Source: Acidisoma sp. L85
Lineage (GTDB): Bacteria; Pseudomonadota; Alphaproteobacteria; Acetobacterales; Acetobacteraceae
DNA length: 64,000 nt
Reading direction: 5' to 3'
Assembly (NCBI RefSeq): GCF_009765865.1
Contig: NZ_LMUQ01000073.1
Coordinates: forward strand, 156,111-220,110
Positions 27,418-36,094 of the stretch are shown in pieces. The number at the start of each line of letters is the position of its first letter. The first letter of the stretch is position 1. Position numbers and translations under genes: made by a program. Under the pieces are notes generated by a model. That model was not told where the DNA came from, did not search any database, and was given only the letters and a program-made list of their open reading frames with translations.

Positions 27418-28920
27418 TCAGGCCGCCTGAGCGTGATGGGTCGCGAGTTCCATCACCGCCTCTTCGGTAATCGCGTCGCCCTCCAGGAACCCGGCGATCA
27501 CGCCTTCCCGCATCACATAGACGCTGTCGGACATGCCGATGACTTCCGGAAGCTCCGAGCTGATCATGAGGATGGCGATGCCCTGCGCCGCAAGGTCTCG
27601 CATGATGCGATAAATTTCGGTGCGCGCCCCAACATCCACGCCGCGCGTCGGCTCATCCAGGATCAGCACGCGGCGGCATGTTCGAGCCCAGCGCGCGATG
27701 AGCAGCTTCTGCTGGTTGCCGCCCGACATGGTAGCGACCGGATTGGACGGGCCACGACAAACGACGCGGTAATTCGCAATGCCAGATTCTGCGACCTCTT
27801 GCTCCTTTCCGCGATCCAGGAAAGGCCCGCTCTGCACGGTGCCAAGGGAGGCCGCGGTGATATTCGCCGCCACGTCCAGCAGCATGGCGAGACCCTGGCC
27901 CTTGCGGTCTTCGGTCACGAAGCCGATCCCGAGCGAGATAGCCATCGCAGGCGTCATATGGCGGATGGTCTTGCCGTCGCAGGTGACCGAACCCGAGTCC
28001 ATAGGCAGACCGCCAAATATCGCCATCGCGAGTTCCGACCGGCCGGCGCCGACCAGCCCAGCGAGGCCCGTGATGGTCCCGGCACGCAGCGAAAGCCCGG
28101 CGCCCCGAACGCGGCGGCCAAGGTCAATGCCCTCAGCTATCAGAACCACCGCCGGCTCCTGTTGCGCGGCTGTCAAAGCGGGCTTCGGCGGGAAGAGGTG
28201 GCTAAGATCGCGTCCGACCATCATGGTGATGAGGTCGGCACGGCTGACCTCCGACACTTTCCGGCTACCGACCACCCGGCCATCTTTGATGACGGTTAAT
28301 TGATCACAGAGCTGAAAGATTTCTTCCAATCGATGCGATATGTAAATGACTGCGACGCCCTCGTCCCGCAGTCGCCTGATGCGCTCGAACAGAAGAACCA
28401 CCTCCTGCCCAGCGATGACAGCGGTCGGCTCGTCCAGGATGAGAACCTTGGGCCGATGGATCAGCGCCTTGGCGATCTCCACCATCTGCTGGTCGGCGAC
28501 GGTAAGGCTCTCCACCAATCGCTGCGGATCGAGCGCAACGCCCAGCCGCGCCAATACCTCGCGCGCGGCGGTAACCGCGCCTTTGCGGTCGAGCAGCCCT
28601 AGCCGTGTCCGTGGCGCCTGGCCGACGAAAATGTTCTCGGCCACCGTGAGGTGGGGGAAAAGCACGAATTCCTGGTAGATCACATGGATCCCGGCGGCCT
28701 TCGCCTCCGCCGGTCCATGCCACTTCACGACGCGGCCATCGAGCCGCAACTCGCCTTCATCCGGGGGCTGGACCCCCGCGATGACCTTCGTCAAAGTCGA
28801 CTTTCCCGCTCCGTTCTCTCCGACAAGCGCATGAATTTCCCCGGCCGCGACATCCAGGCTGATGTCGGAAAGCGCCTGAACGCCGGGGAAATACTTGCTG
28901 ATGCCGGAGACGGAGAGCAC
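27418..28920 (-). CDS. ABC importer double ATPase, RbsA type (right module)
   Basis: A 500-residue protein with two nucleotide-binding domains. Domain 1: Walker A GENGAGKST, signature LTVADQQMVEIAK, Walker B LILDEPTAVIAG. Domain 2: the usual degenerate Walker A GLVGAGRSE, signature MSGGNQQKLLIARW, and an intact Walker B LILDEPTRGVDVGAR. In contrast to the left-module ATPase, the catalytic Glu is kept. The start is GTG at 28920 with GAGG upstream; it lies 17 bases after the binding-protein gene. Confidence 0.92.
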   Translation of the reverse strand: MLSVSGISKYFPGVQALSDISLDVAAGEIHALVGENGAGKSTLTKVIAGVQPPDEGELRLDGRVVKWHGPAEAKAAGIHVIYQEFVLFPHLTVAENIFVGQAPRTRLGLLDRKGAVTAAREVLARLGVALDPQRLVESLTVADQQMVEIAKALIHRPKVLILDEPTAVIAGQEVVLLFERIRRLRDEGVAVIYISHRLEEIFQLCDQLTVIKDGRVVGSRKVSEVSRADLITMMVGRDLSHLFPPKPALTAAQQEPAVVLIAEGIDLGRRVRGAGLSLRAGTITGLAGLVGAGRSELAMAIFGGLPMDSGSVTCDGKTIRHMTPAMAISLGIGFVTEDRKGQGLAMLLDVAANITAASLGTVQSGPFLDRGKEQEVAESGIANYRVVCRGPSNPVATMSGGNQQKLLIARWARTCRRVLILDEPTRGVDVGARTEIYRIMRDLAAQGIAILMISSELPEVIGMSDSVYVMREGVIAGFLEGDAITEEAVMELATHHAQAA

Positions 28921-28937
28921 GGGGGTGCGCCTCGTGT

Positions 28938-30077
28938 TCAGTGTGGATATTGAATATGCGCTGTGGCGGGGTTGTAGGTCGGCCCTAGATCGTTGGTGAT
29001 CAGCAGATCCGGCGGTCCATTCGGCACAACCATGTCTTTGATCGCGCGGTCGGGATGGGGGATCGAGGGTGTCTCATCACCATCCGTCAAACCGATCTGG
29101 GAATTCACCGTCACGACGCAGGGAACTGTCGCCCCCGACAGAACCTTGATTGCCACGTCGATCGCAAGCCGGCCCTGAGCTGGCGGGTCACCAATCTCCA
29201 GCATGGGCACGTGATACTTCAGCGCATCCTGTAGCGCGCCATTGATATCGGCAGTCGTGTGCATCGGGATCTCGCCCGGCTTGAATCCGGCTTCGAGAAA
29301 GGCCTCTATCGAGCCCGGAACCTGCAAGCCATGCGCCGACCAGACGGCGTCGATCTTATGGCCATATTTCGCGATGACCGCCTGCATGACCTGCTTGGCC
29401 TTCACCGGGCTCCAATCCGAATAGACGGTATCGAGAATATGGATGTCGGGATACTGCGCGAAGATCTCCTTCGCGGGGCCCATGCGGTTCTCGTTCGGGC
29501 TCGATCCGGCCTGGCCGCCGAGCAGGACAATATTGCCCTTGCCGTGCAGCTTCTCGACGATCCACTGCGCCCAAAGACGGCCCATCATCGGATCAGAGGC
29601 ATTCACATAGGTCACGAAATGATCGGAGGAGATGCGCCGGTCGAGCATGACGACCGGGATGCCTTGCTTCATGGCGCGTGTCACGACGGGATCCAGCGCC
29701 TTCTCGGTATTCGCGCTGACGATCAGCAGATCGACCCCTTGCGAGACGAGATCCTGCACATCCGAGACCTGTTTGGAGTCGTCATGCCCGGCATCGGTAA
29801 TGATGAGCTTCTTGACCACGTCCTTGTGATCTTCCGCGCCCTGCTTGATCTCGTCGAGCATGACGACGCGCCAGCTATCACCGAGACCGGCATTCGAGAA
29901 GCCGATCGTGTAGGGCGGCGGCTTCTTGTATTGCGCGGTATTGCGCAGGCAGGTGGTCAATGCCGGATTGAAGAGCATGGTGCGCGGCGCGCCCTGATAG
30001 CCGTCCGCCAGCGCGGGCGCGGTGATCGCCCCCACAGCCAGCATCCCGAGGAAAATAGTTTTCAAACTGTCCCGCAT
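28938..30077 (-). CDS. ABC importer periplasmic binding protein, ribose/simple-sugar type (right module)
   Basis: A type 1 periplasmic binding protein of 379 residues and the first gene of the right minus-strand operon. The signal peptide is LKTIFLGMLAVGAITAPALA with cleavage after ALA. The mature region begins with a non-standard N-terminal extension (YQGAPRTMLFNPALTTCLRNTAQYKKPPP) before the first strand YTIGFSNAGLGDSWRV. Typical RbsB-like parts follow (VDLLIVSANTEKALDPVVTRA, GIPVVMLDRRI, GKGNIVLLGGQAGSS). It differs strongly from the left-module binding protein, so the two importers likely take up different or differently linked substrates. SD GGGGGA precedes the ATG. Confidence 0.9.
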   Translation of the reverse strand: MRDSLKTIFLGMLAVGAITAPALADGYQGAPRTMLFNPALTTCLRNTAQYKKPPPYTIGFSNAGLGDSWRVVMLDEIKQGAEDHKDVVKKLIITDAGHDDSKQVSDVQDLVSQGVDLLIVSANTEKALDPVVTRAMKQGIPVVMLDRRISSDHFVTYVNASDPMMGRLWAQWIVEKLHGKGNIVLLGGQAGSSPNENRMGPAKEIFAQYPDIHILDTVYSDWSPVKAKQVMQAVIAKYGHKIDAVWSAHGLQVPGSIEAFLEAGFKPGEIPMHTTADINGALQDALKYHVPMLEIGDPPAQGRLAIDVAIKVLSGATVPCVVTVNSQIGLTDGDETPSIPHPDRAIKDMVVPNGPPDLLITNDLGPTYNPATAHIQYPH

Positions 30078-30161
30078 CGTATCCCCCTACCGGTCCCTAT
30101 GGGAAACCAGCTGTTCTTTGCGCTGAGCTTATGAACAGCTTCGGCCTCTGAGAATTGCGAT

Positions 30162-30180
30162 TTTGTCCAAAGCGGATAAA
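30162..30180. promoter_or_regulatory. Candidate operator in divergent promoter
   Basis: TTTGTCCAAAGCGGATAAA is an imperfect palindrome (TTTGTCC/GGATAAA, one mismatch pair, five-base spacer). It lies in the 201-base region between the divergent right importer operon and the maleylacetate reductase operon, in a locally AT-rich stretch. It is a natural place for a shared regulator such as the winged-helix fusion protein at 33226. Pattern only. Confidence 0.35.
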
Positions 30181-30278
30181 TTGACGCTCGTCAGGATAGT
30201 TCCGGCGGTAGAGTTTGCGATGCCGCAAGAGCCGTCGCGATGCCGTTGTGCAGTTGCGAAGACATGGGAGAAATGCCG

Positions 30279-31373
30279 ATGTTAAGCCCCTTCGTATATG
30301 AAGCGCTACCGATGCGCGTGCTCTTCGGCAATGGCACAGTCGCGAAGCTCGCTTTCGAGGCTGAGAGGCTCGGGATGAAGCGCGTTCTCGTGCTCTCCAC
30401 GCCTGAACAGGCCGCGCAGGCCCAGGACATTGCCACGACTTTGGGACCGCTAAGCGCCGGGGTCTTCTCGCAGGCCACCATGCACACGCCGAGCCATATC
30501 ACGGAACTCGCGCTCGAAGTCGTCCGGCGCGAGGCCGTGGATGGCGTGGTTTCCGTGGGCGGCGGGTCTACGACAGGGCTGGGCAAAGCCATCGCGCTCC
30601 GCACGGATCTGCCGCAGATCGTCATCCCGACTACCTATGCCGGCTCCGAGATGACGCCAATTCTGGGCGAGACGAATAACGGCGAGAAGGTCACGCAGCG
30701 CACCCTCAAGGTTCTGCCAGAGACGACGATCTACGACGTCTCGCTTACGCTGAGCTTGCCCGTTGGTTTGACCGCGACCAGCGGCATGAATGCCATCGCC
30801 CATGCCGTCGAGGCGCTCTATGCCGAGGAAGGCAATCCGATCATCTCCCTGATGGCCGAGGACGCCATCGCCGCATTGGCGGCGGCATTGCCGGTCATCA
30901 TCGAAAAGCCGCGCGATCTCGAGGCGCGTACCCGCGCGCAATATGGTGCATGGCTCTGCGGTGTTGCGCTGGGAAGCGTCGGCATGGCGCTGCATCACAA
31001 GCTTTGCCACGTGCTGGGCGGCAGTTTTGGCTTGCCCCATGCGGAAACCCATACTGTGGTTCTGCCTCACGCGGTCGCCTATAACGCCGCAGCGGCGCCG
31101 GAGGCAATGCGCCGCATCGCCCGTGCGCTGGGCGCATCTGATGCCGCTGGCGGTCTGCATGACATTGCCCGCAAACTGAACGCGCCGACAGCACTTGCCG
31201 CGCTCGGGATGAAGGAATCCGATCTTGACCGTGCTGCCGATCTGGCGACCGCGAAACCATATCCGAATCCCCGCCCATTGGAGCGCACCGCCATCCGCGC
31301 TTTGCTGGAAGACGCTTTTCGCGGCGCTCGTCCGAAATCTTCCAATTCCGTCATCCACGGAGCCGCCGCATGA
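30279..31373 (+). CDS. Maleylacetate reductase (iron-containing alcohol dehydrogenase family)
   Basis: A cytoplasmic enzyme of 364 residues that would reduce maleylacetate to 3-oxoadipate with NAD(P)H. It starts FVYEALPMRVLFGNGTVAKL, close to known maleylacetate reductases. It has the cofactor-binding VVSVGGGSTTGLGKAIALR and IVIPTTYAGSEMTPILG, and the C-terminal histidine region ALHHKLCHVLGGSFGLPHAETH. ATG at 30279 is best spaced from GGGAG; ATG at 30273 is too close. Its stop overlaps the start of a hydroxyquinol 1,2-dioxygenase gene, the textbook partner in hydroxyquinol, resorcinol and chlorophenol pathways. Confidence 0.92.
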   Translation: MLSPFVYEALPMRVLFGNGTVAKLAFEAERLGMKRVLVLSTPEQAAQAQDIATTLGPLSAGVFSQATMHTPSHITELALEVVRREAVDGVVSVGGGSTTGLGKAIALRTDLPQIVIPTTYAGSEMTPILGETNNGEKVTQRTLKVLPETTIYDVSLTLSLPVGLTATSGMNAIAHAVEALYAEEGNPIISLMAEDAIAALAAALPVIIEKPRDLEARTRAQYGAWLCGVALGSVGMALHHKLCHVLGGSFGLPHAETHTVVLPHAVAYNAAAAPEAMRRIARALGASDAAGGLHDIARKLNAPTALAALGMKESDLDRAADLATAKPYPNPRPLERTAIRALLEDAFRGARPKSSNSVIHGAAA

Positions 31374-32296
31374 GCGTGGTCGATCGCGACTTCAACGAAG
31401 AGACCGCAACGGAGATCGTGCTCGGCCGCAACGCCGCCTGCACCAGTCCCCGCCTCAAGCAGATCATGGAGGTCTTGGTGCCTCATCTGCATGCGGTGGT
31501 GCGAGAGCTTGAACTGACCTCGGCGGAATGGATGGCGGCGATTGAGTTTCTGACTGCGACCGGTCAGATCAGCAGCGATCGGCGGCAGGAGTTTATTCTA
31601 CTCTCCGACACGCTCGGCGTTTCCATGCTGGTCGATGCGATCAACAACCGCAAAACGCAGGACGTCACGCCTTCCACCGTGCTTGGTCCTTTCCATGTTG
31701 ATGGCGCGCCGCGCATGGCGATGGGAGAAAACATTTCCAAGGACGGTCGCGGCGAGCCCCTTTTCGTGTCGGGCCGCGTGCTGGATGAAAACGGCGAGCC
31801 CCTCCAAGGCGCGGTCCTGGATGTCTGGCAAACCTCGGAAGATGGTTTCTACGACACGCAAGATCCGCGCCAGCCCGACATGAATCTCCGAGGCGTCTTC
31901 CGCACGGGCAGCGACGGCCGCTTCTGGTTTCGCACCATCGTGCCCGCTTCTTACCCGATCCCAAATGACGGGCCGGTCGGACGAATGCTGAAGGCTCTGG
32001 CGCGCCATCCCATGCGCCCGGCCCATATTCATTTCATCGTCACCGCCGCCGGTTTCGACTCTCTTGCGACCCATGTTTTTCTCGCCGATGATCCCTATTT
32101 GCAGAGCGACGCGGTGTTTGGCGTGAAAGATGCACTTATTCGAGAGGTCGAGATTTCCCAAGATTCCGACCGTGCCGCCGCCTTTGGGACGCAGGCGCCG
32201 TTCAAGTCGCTCGACATTGATATCCGGCTGCAGCACGAGGAGGTTGGCCACATACGCGGGTCGCGCGCCGGCTTCGCAGAGGGAAAGACTTCATGA
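31370..32296 (+). CDS. Hydroxyquinol 1,2-dioxygenase (second intradiol dioxygenase)
   Basis: A 308-residue Fe(III) intradiol dioxygenase predicted to open 1,2,4-trihydroxybenzene to maleylacetate. Iron ligands: Tyr in EDGFYDTQDP, Tyr in PASYPIPNDGPVG, and two His in RPAHIHF. An N-terminal helical linker domain (about 20-105) is present, and the C-terminus extends some 20 residues beyond the usual end. It overlaps both neighbours (ATGA at each side), so reductase, dioxygenase and the following dehydrogenase are translationally coupled. It differs from the paralog at 8462 throughout, including around the ring-binding loop (MNLRGVFRTGS versus NAFRCKMRCAD). Confidence 0.92.
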   Translation: MSVVDRDFNEETATEIVLGRNAACTSPRLKQIMEVLVPHLHAVVRELELTSAEWMAAIEFLTATGQISSDRRQEFILLSDTLGVSMLVDAINNRKTQDVTPSTVLGPFHVDGAPRMAMGENISKDGRGEPLFVSGRVLDENGEPLQGAVLDVWQTSEDGFYDTQDPRQPDMNLRGVFRTGSDGRFWFRTIVPASYPIPNDGPVGRMLKALARHPMRPAHIHFIVTAAGFDSLATHVFLADDPYLQSDAVFGVKDALIREVEISQDSDRAAAFGTQAPFKSLDIDIRLQHEEVGHIRGSRAGFAEGKTS

Positions 32297-33219
32297 TGGA
32301 CGTGGCGACGGGCACCCCCCGTCTAGGCTGGATCGGCCTTGGCAAGATGGGTGCGCCGATGTGCTTGCACCTGCTCAAGGCAGGCCATTCCGTCGATGTC
32401 TTTGACACGCTGACCAGCGCGATGACCGCGGTTGAGGCAGAGGGCGCCACTGTTGCCGCCTCTGCTCGCGCGGTTGCTGAAAGTGCCGCGATCATTTTCG
32501 TGTCGCTACCGAACGACGGCGCGCTGCGTAGCCTGATTCTGGGTGAGCACGGCATCGTTTCCGCCCTCAAGCCTGGGAAAATTATCATCGAGACAAGCAC
32601 GGTTTCGCCCACCGTTTCTCAGCAGGTCGCTGAGGCCTTGACCGCAGGGGGCGTAGATTATCTGCGCGCCCCTATCTCCGGCAGCACGGCCACAGCGGCT
32701 TCCGCGAAACTCACCGTGCTCGCGTCAGGGCCTGAAGCCGCGTATCGGTGCGTCGAACCTCTCCTGGGTGCTTTTGCTATTCGCTGCTTCTACCTCGGCT
32801 CTGCCGAGGAAGCCCGTTACATGAAACTTGCAATCAATATGCTGGTGGGATCCACCTCGGCCGTGCTTGCAGAGGCGCTGACCTTCGGTCGCAAAGGCAA
32901 TCTCGATGTCGCGCAGATGCTGGAGGTGATCGGCGAGAGCGCCGTTGCGTCTCCGCTGATAGCCTATAAGCGAGACATGCTGTCGCGACGCGACTTCAGT
33001 CCCGCCTTCTCGGTCACTCAGATGATCAAGGACTTCGACCTGGTGCTAGACGCGGCAAGATCGGAACACGTGCCGGTCTATCTCATCGCGCTGATCCGCC
33101 AACAATATGAAGCGGCCTATGCGCAGGGACGCGGCGACGAGGACTTCTTCGTGCTCATGGAACAATACGAAGCGCTGGCAGGTTTTGCCGCGACCGCGCC
33201 TACGGCGGCTCCCGTCTGA
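32293..33219 (+). CDS. 3-hydroxyisobutyrate dehydrogenase-family NAD(P)-dependent oxidoreductase
   Basis: A beta-hydroxyacid dehydrogenase of 308 residues. The N-terminal Rossmann domain begins LGWIGLGKMGAPMCLHLLKAG. The substrate loop is APISGSTATAASAKLTVLASG, and the catalytic Lys lies in YMKLAINMLVGSTSAVLAEA. The family oxidises or reduces small hydroxy acids such as 3-hydroxyisobutyrate, tartronate semialdehyde or 3-hydroxypropionate. In this operon it may handle a C3-C4 fragment, or malonate semialdehyde; this is inference. The start overlaps the dioxygenase stop. Confidence 0.87.
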   Translation: MMDVATGTPRLGWIGLGKMGAPMCLHLLKAGHSVDVFDTLTSAMTAVEAEGATVAASARAVAESAAIIFVSLPNDGALRSLILGEHGIVSALKPGKIIIETSTVSPTVSQQVAEALTAGGVDYLRAPISGSTATAASAKLTVLASGPEAAYRCVEPLLGAFAIRCFYLGSAEEARYMKLAINMLVGSTSAVLAEALTFGRKGNLDVAQMLEVIGESAVASPLIAYKRDMLSRRDFSPAFSVTQMIKDFDLVLDAARSEHVPVYLIALIRQQYEAAYAQGRGDEDFFVLMEQYEALAGFAATAPTAAPV

Positions 33220-33225
33220 CCGGCG

Positions 33226-34998
33226 ATGGGGAAAGCCTGCACTAACGCGCTGGAGACCCTGCGGATCCTCGAGTTCCTTGAGCATCTTCGCGCACCCTGG
33301 GCAACCCTTTTCCCTTACGGCGACCCCGAACTTGTGTGGCGCATCGTCAACCACCTCATCCGCAGCAATCTAAAAAGCGAAGTGGTGACCATCTCGGCGC
33401 TCGCCCAGGCGGGTTACGCGCCCTACACGACCGCCCAACGCAAGGTCGAGGAGTTGATCGCCACCGGTCTGATCGAGAGGGTCCCGCGCGGCAAAACCGG
33501 AAAATCCTTCGCGCTGCAGCCAAGTTCGGTGCTCTACGAATCCTTCGAGACTTACATGCGGCAGGTCAAGGGCTTGTTGGCGCAGACCTTCGGGAACCGG
33601 CAAAAAACGGAAGAGGCAGACAATTATTATTTCGGCGGCATGCCGTCGGGCGAAGTCATGGGACCGCCGCCACGCCTGCTGCAGCAACCAAGCCGGCGGC
33701 CCGATCTGCGCTTCCTTATGGGTGAGGACAACTACTTCATCGCGTTGCAAAACATGTGGGCGGATCTGCGCACCAGCTTCGGCGCGCGGCGGGACTTCGA
33801 TCTCGCGGGCCTGCCCCAACTCTACCGCCTCGCGACCGCTAATGCTTCGCGCCCAGTTTCAGAATATGACGTGATCGCGGTCAATTTTCCTTGGGTTGGC
33901 GAATTCGCAAGCCGAGGCCTGATCCGGCCCATCAGCAGCGAACTCGCCATAGCGGGCATCAAGCCCGACGACTTCCACAATCGCTTCTGGCCGAGCGGGC
34001 AATGGCGAGGACAGCAGTTCGGCGTGCCGATCTACTGCACAATCGAAACCCTCGCTATTCGGCGCGACCTGTTCCACGACGCCGGCCTCACGCAGCCGCG
34101 CACTTTCGACCAGGTAATCACGGCGGGCCGCGCGCTGCATGCACCAGCGCATGGCCGCTACGGCATCGTATGGAATGCCGCACGGGGCATGCCGATCGCC
34201 TCGAGTTTTCTGTTTTTACTCGGATGCTGCGGTGCTTTCATCGTGAGTCGCGGCGATGATGGGCCGGATGCCCGGCCGCATTTGCCTCTAGAGGCCAGCC
34301 TGCGTGTGCTCAACTATATGCATCGCCTGACCGAAATCTCGCCCCCTGGCGTCGCCGAACTGGACTGGGAATCGAGCCTCGACATCTTCCTCAATGGTCA
34401 CGCCGCCATGACCTATTGCTGGAGCATGCGGGCCACGCGTTTCGAATACGACACTCGGTCGCGTGTGCGTCGGCAGGTGGATTACTTGCCACATCCCGCC
34501 GGACCCGAGGGTGCCAGCACTGCGCCTGTCGGAGGCTTCGTCCTCGCGGTTCCCGCCAATCTTCCCGAAAGTCGCGTGCAACGGGCGGTGGACGCCATCG
34601 CCTGGATGCATTCGCCGGATATGGTTCGCAGCCATGTCAAAAGCGGCTTTCCTGTGCTACCGCGCTTCAGCCTCGCCTCCGACCCTGAGATGCAGCAGAG
34701 CTCGTCGATCGTGCATTTCGTCGAACGTGTCGCGCAGCGCAATTTACTCGATAGTTGGCAGCGGCCGCCCATTCCGGAATATCCGGCGATCGAACGGATC
34801 CTCGGCGAAGAGATCCACGACGCGCTGACGGGCCGCAAAACCGATGTCGCCGCCTTGAGCGCTGCGCAATCGGCGATCGACGCGCTCTACAAGGTATCGC
34901 GCCCCGCGCGCAGTTCTCGTGGTCGCAAGAAAGACGATGCCGAGGCTCCAGCGGCAGTGGCGCGGAATGACCAGACGGCATTTCGCGTCGGCGCCTGA
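33226..34998 (+). CDS. Winged-helix / family 1 solute-binding domain fusion, putative cytoplasmic sensor-regulator
   Basis: A 590-residue protein joining two domains not normally found together. Residues about 1-120 look like a MarR/GntR-like winged helix: VTISALAQAGYAPYTTAQRK as the helix-turn-helix and VEELIATGLIERVPRGKTGK as the wing. Residues about 160-545 follow the MalE/UgpB (type 2) extracellular binding-protein pattern: YDVIAVNFPWVGEFASRGLI, GVPIYCTIETLAIRRDLF, PRTFDQVITAGRAL, FLNGHAAMTYCWSM and GGFVLAVPANLP. There is no signal peptide and no transmembrane segment, so the binding domain must be cytoplasmic. The importers nearby are of the ribose class and would not use a MalE-type protein. 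I infer a ligand-sensing transcription regulator of this operon. It lies six bases after the dehydrogenase gene. A basic tail (RSSRGRKKDD) ends the protein. Confidence 0.82.
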   Translation: MGKACTNALETLRILEFLEHLRAPWATLFPYGDPELVWRIVNHLIRSNLKSEVVTISALAQAGYAPYTTAQRKVEELIATGLIERVPRGKTGKSFALQPSSVLYESFETYMRQVKGLLAQTFGNRQKTEEADNYYFGGMPSGEVMGPPPRLLQQPSRRPDLRFLMGEDNYFIALQNMWADLRTSFGARRDFDLAGLPQLYRLATANASRPVSEYDVIAVNFPWVGEFASRGLIRPISSELAIAGIKPDDFHNRFWPSGQWRGQQFGVPIYCTIETLAIRRDLFHDAGLTQPRTFDQVITAGRALHAPAHGRYGIVWNAARGMPIASSFLFLLGCCGAFIVSRGDDGPDARPHLPLEASLRVLNYMHRLTEISPPGVAELDWESSLDIFLNGHAAMTYCWSMRATRFEYDTRSRVRRQVDYLPHPAGPEGASTAPVGGFVLAVPANLPESRVQRAVDAIAWMHSPDMVRSHVKSGFPVLPRFSLASDPEMQQSSSIVHFVERVAQRNLLDSWQRPPIPEYPAIERILGEEIHDALTGRKTDVAALSAAQSAIDALYKVSRPARSSRGRKKDDAEAPAAVARNDQTAFRVGA

Positions 34999-35047
34999 CA
35001 GGATCGGCTTGGCGTAGCGAACGGATGGAATGAGGGAGCAAGAAACA

Positions 35048-36094
35048 ATGGCAATCGTCAAGGTTGCGCTTATCGGTCTCGGCTGGTGGGGCCGCAAGAT
35101 GGTCGATACGCTGGGAACGAAGAGCGACGTTATCCGCATAACCCGCGCCGTGGATCCGGCGATCGAATCCGCTCGCGATTTCGCGTCGGCTCGCGGGCTT
35201 CCGGTTGGCAATGATTTTGCCGATGCGCTCGCCGATCCCGAGATCGATGCGGTCATCCTAGCGACACCGCACTCGCTGCACGAAGCCCAAATCGCCCAGG
35301 CGGTGGCGGCGGGCAAGCACGTCTTCTGCGAAAAGCCACTGGCCCTCACCGGCGCCGGTGCGGCGCGCGCGGTGAAACTATGCCGAGACGCCAGGCTCGT
35401 CCTCGGCATGGGTCATGAGCGCCGTTTCGAGCCGCCGATGGCGGAACTGCTGCGGGACGCGGCGGCCGGGCGGCTCGGACGCCTGCTGCAGATTGAGGCG
35501 AATTTCAGCCACGACAAATTCCTCACGCTCGATCCGACAAATTGGCGCCTAAAACCCGACCAGGCGCCGGCGGGGGGCATGACCGCAACCGGCATTCACC
35601 TTACCGATCTTGCCATCCACCTGATGGGAGCAGCGTCGGAGGTGACGGTAACCTGCGAGCAGTTGGCCTCGAAACTTCCGTCCGGCGATACGATGAGCGC
35701 CTATATCCGCTTCATCGGCGGCGGCACCGCCTATGTTTCGGCGAGCCTCGCCACACCCTTTGTCTCTCGCTTCGCTGTTTTCGGCACGAAAGGCTGGGTC
35801 GAAATCCGTGACCGTGCCCATGTCGAGGCGCCTGCTGGCTGGGTTGTGATCAAGGGTTCCTCCACCGGGCCGATCGCAACATCGGAAGTTGGGCCTTCGG
35901 AAGCAGTGTTCGCCAATCTCGAAGCCTTCGGGCGGGCTGTGGCCGGTGCCGCGCCCTATCCCATCACCGGTGAGGAGATGATCGCGAATATCACATTGCT
36001 GGAGACGATCGTGCGCGCTTCGGGCTCCGGCAAGGTCGAGCCGGTCGACAAGGTCGATCTAACACTGCAACGCGCTTTGGCGGAGGCCGTATGA
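35048..36094 (+). CDS. Gfo/Idh/MocA-family oxidoreductase
   Basis: A 348-residue NAD(P)-dependent dehydrogenase of the family that includes inositol 2-dehydrogenase and glucose-fructose oxidoreductase. The Rossmann start is VALIGLGWWGRKMVD. The consensus catalytic region is HVFCEKPLALT (Glu-Lys-Pro), and GMGHERRFEPPMAELL and MTATGIHLTDLAIHLMG carry the His/Asp positions expected for polyol oxidation. ATG at 35048 has GAGGGAG about 11 bases upstream. Its stop overlaps the next gene. Together with the SDR and ADH genes it suggests that a polyhydroxylated substrate is oxidised stepwise. Confidence 0.9.
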   Translation: MAIVKVALIGLGWWGRKMVDTLGTKSDVIRITRAVDPAIESARDFASARGLPVGNDFADALADPEIDAVILATPHSLHEAQIAQAVAAGKHVFCEKPLALTGAGAARAVKLCRDARLVLGMGHERRFEPPMAELLRDAAAGRLGRLLQIEANFSHDKFLTLDPTNWRLKPDQAPAGGMTATGIHLTDLAIHLMGAASEVTVTCEQLASKLPSGDTMSAYIRFIGGGTAYVSASLATPFVSRFAVFGTKGWVEIRDRAHVEAPAGWVVIKGSSTGPIATSEVGPSEAVFANLEAFGRAVAGAAPYPITGEEMIANITLLETIVRASGSGKVEPVDKVDLTLQRALAEAV

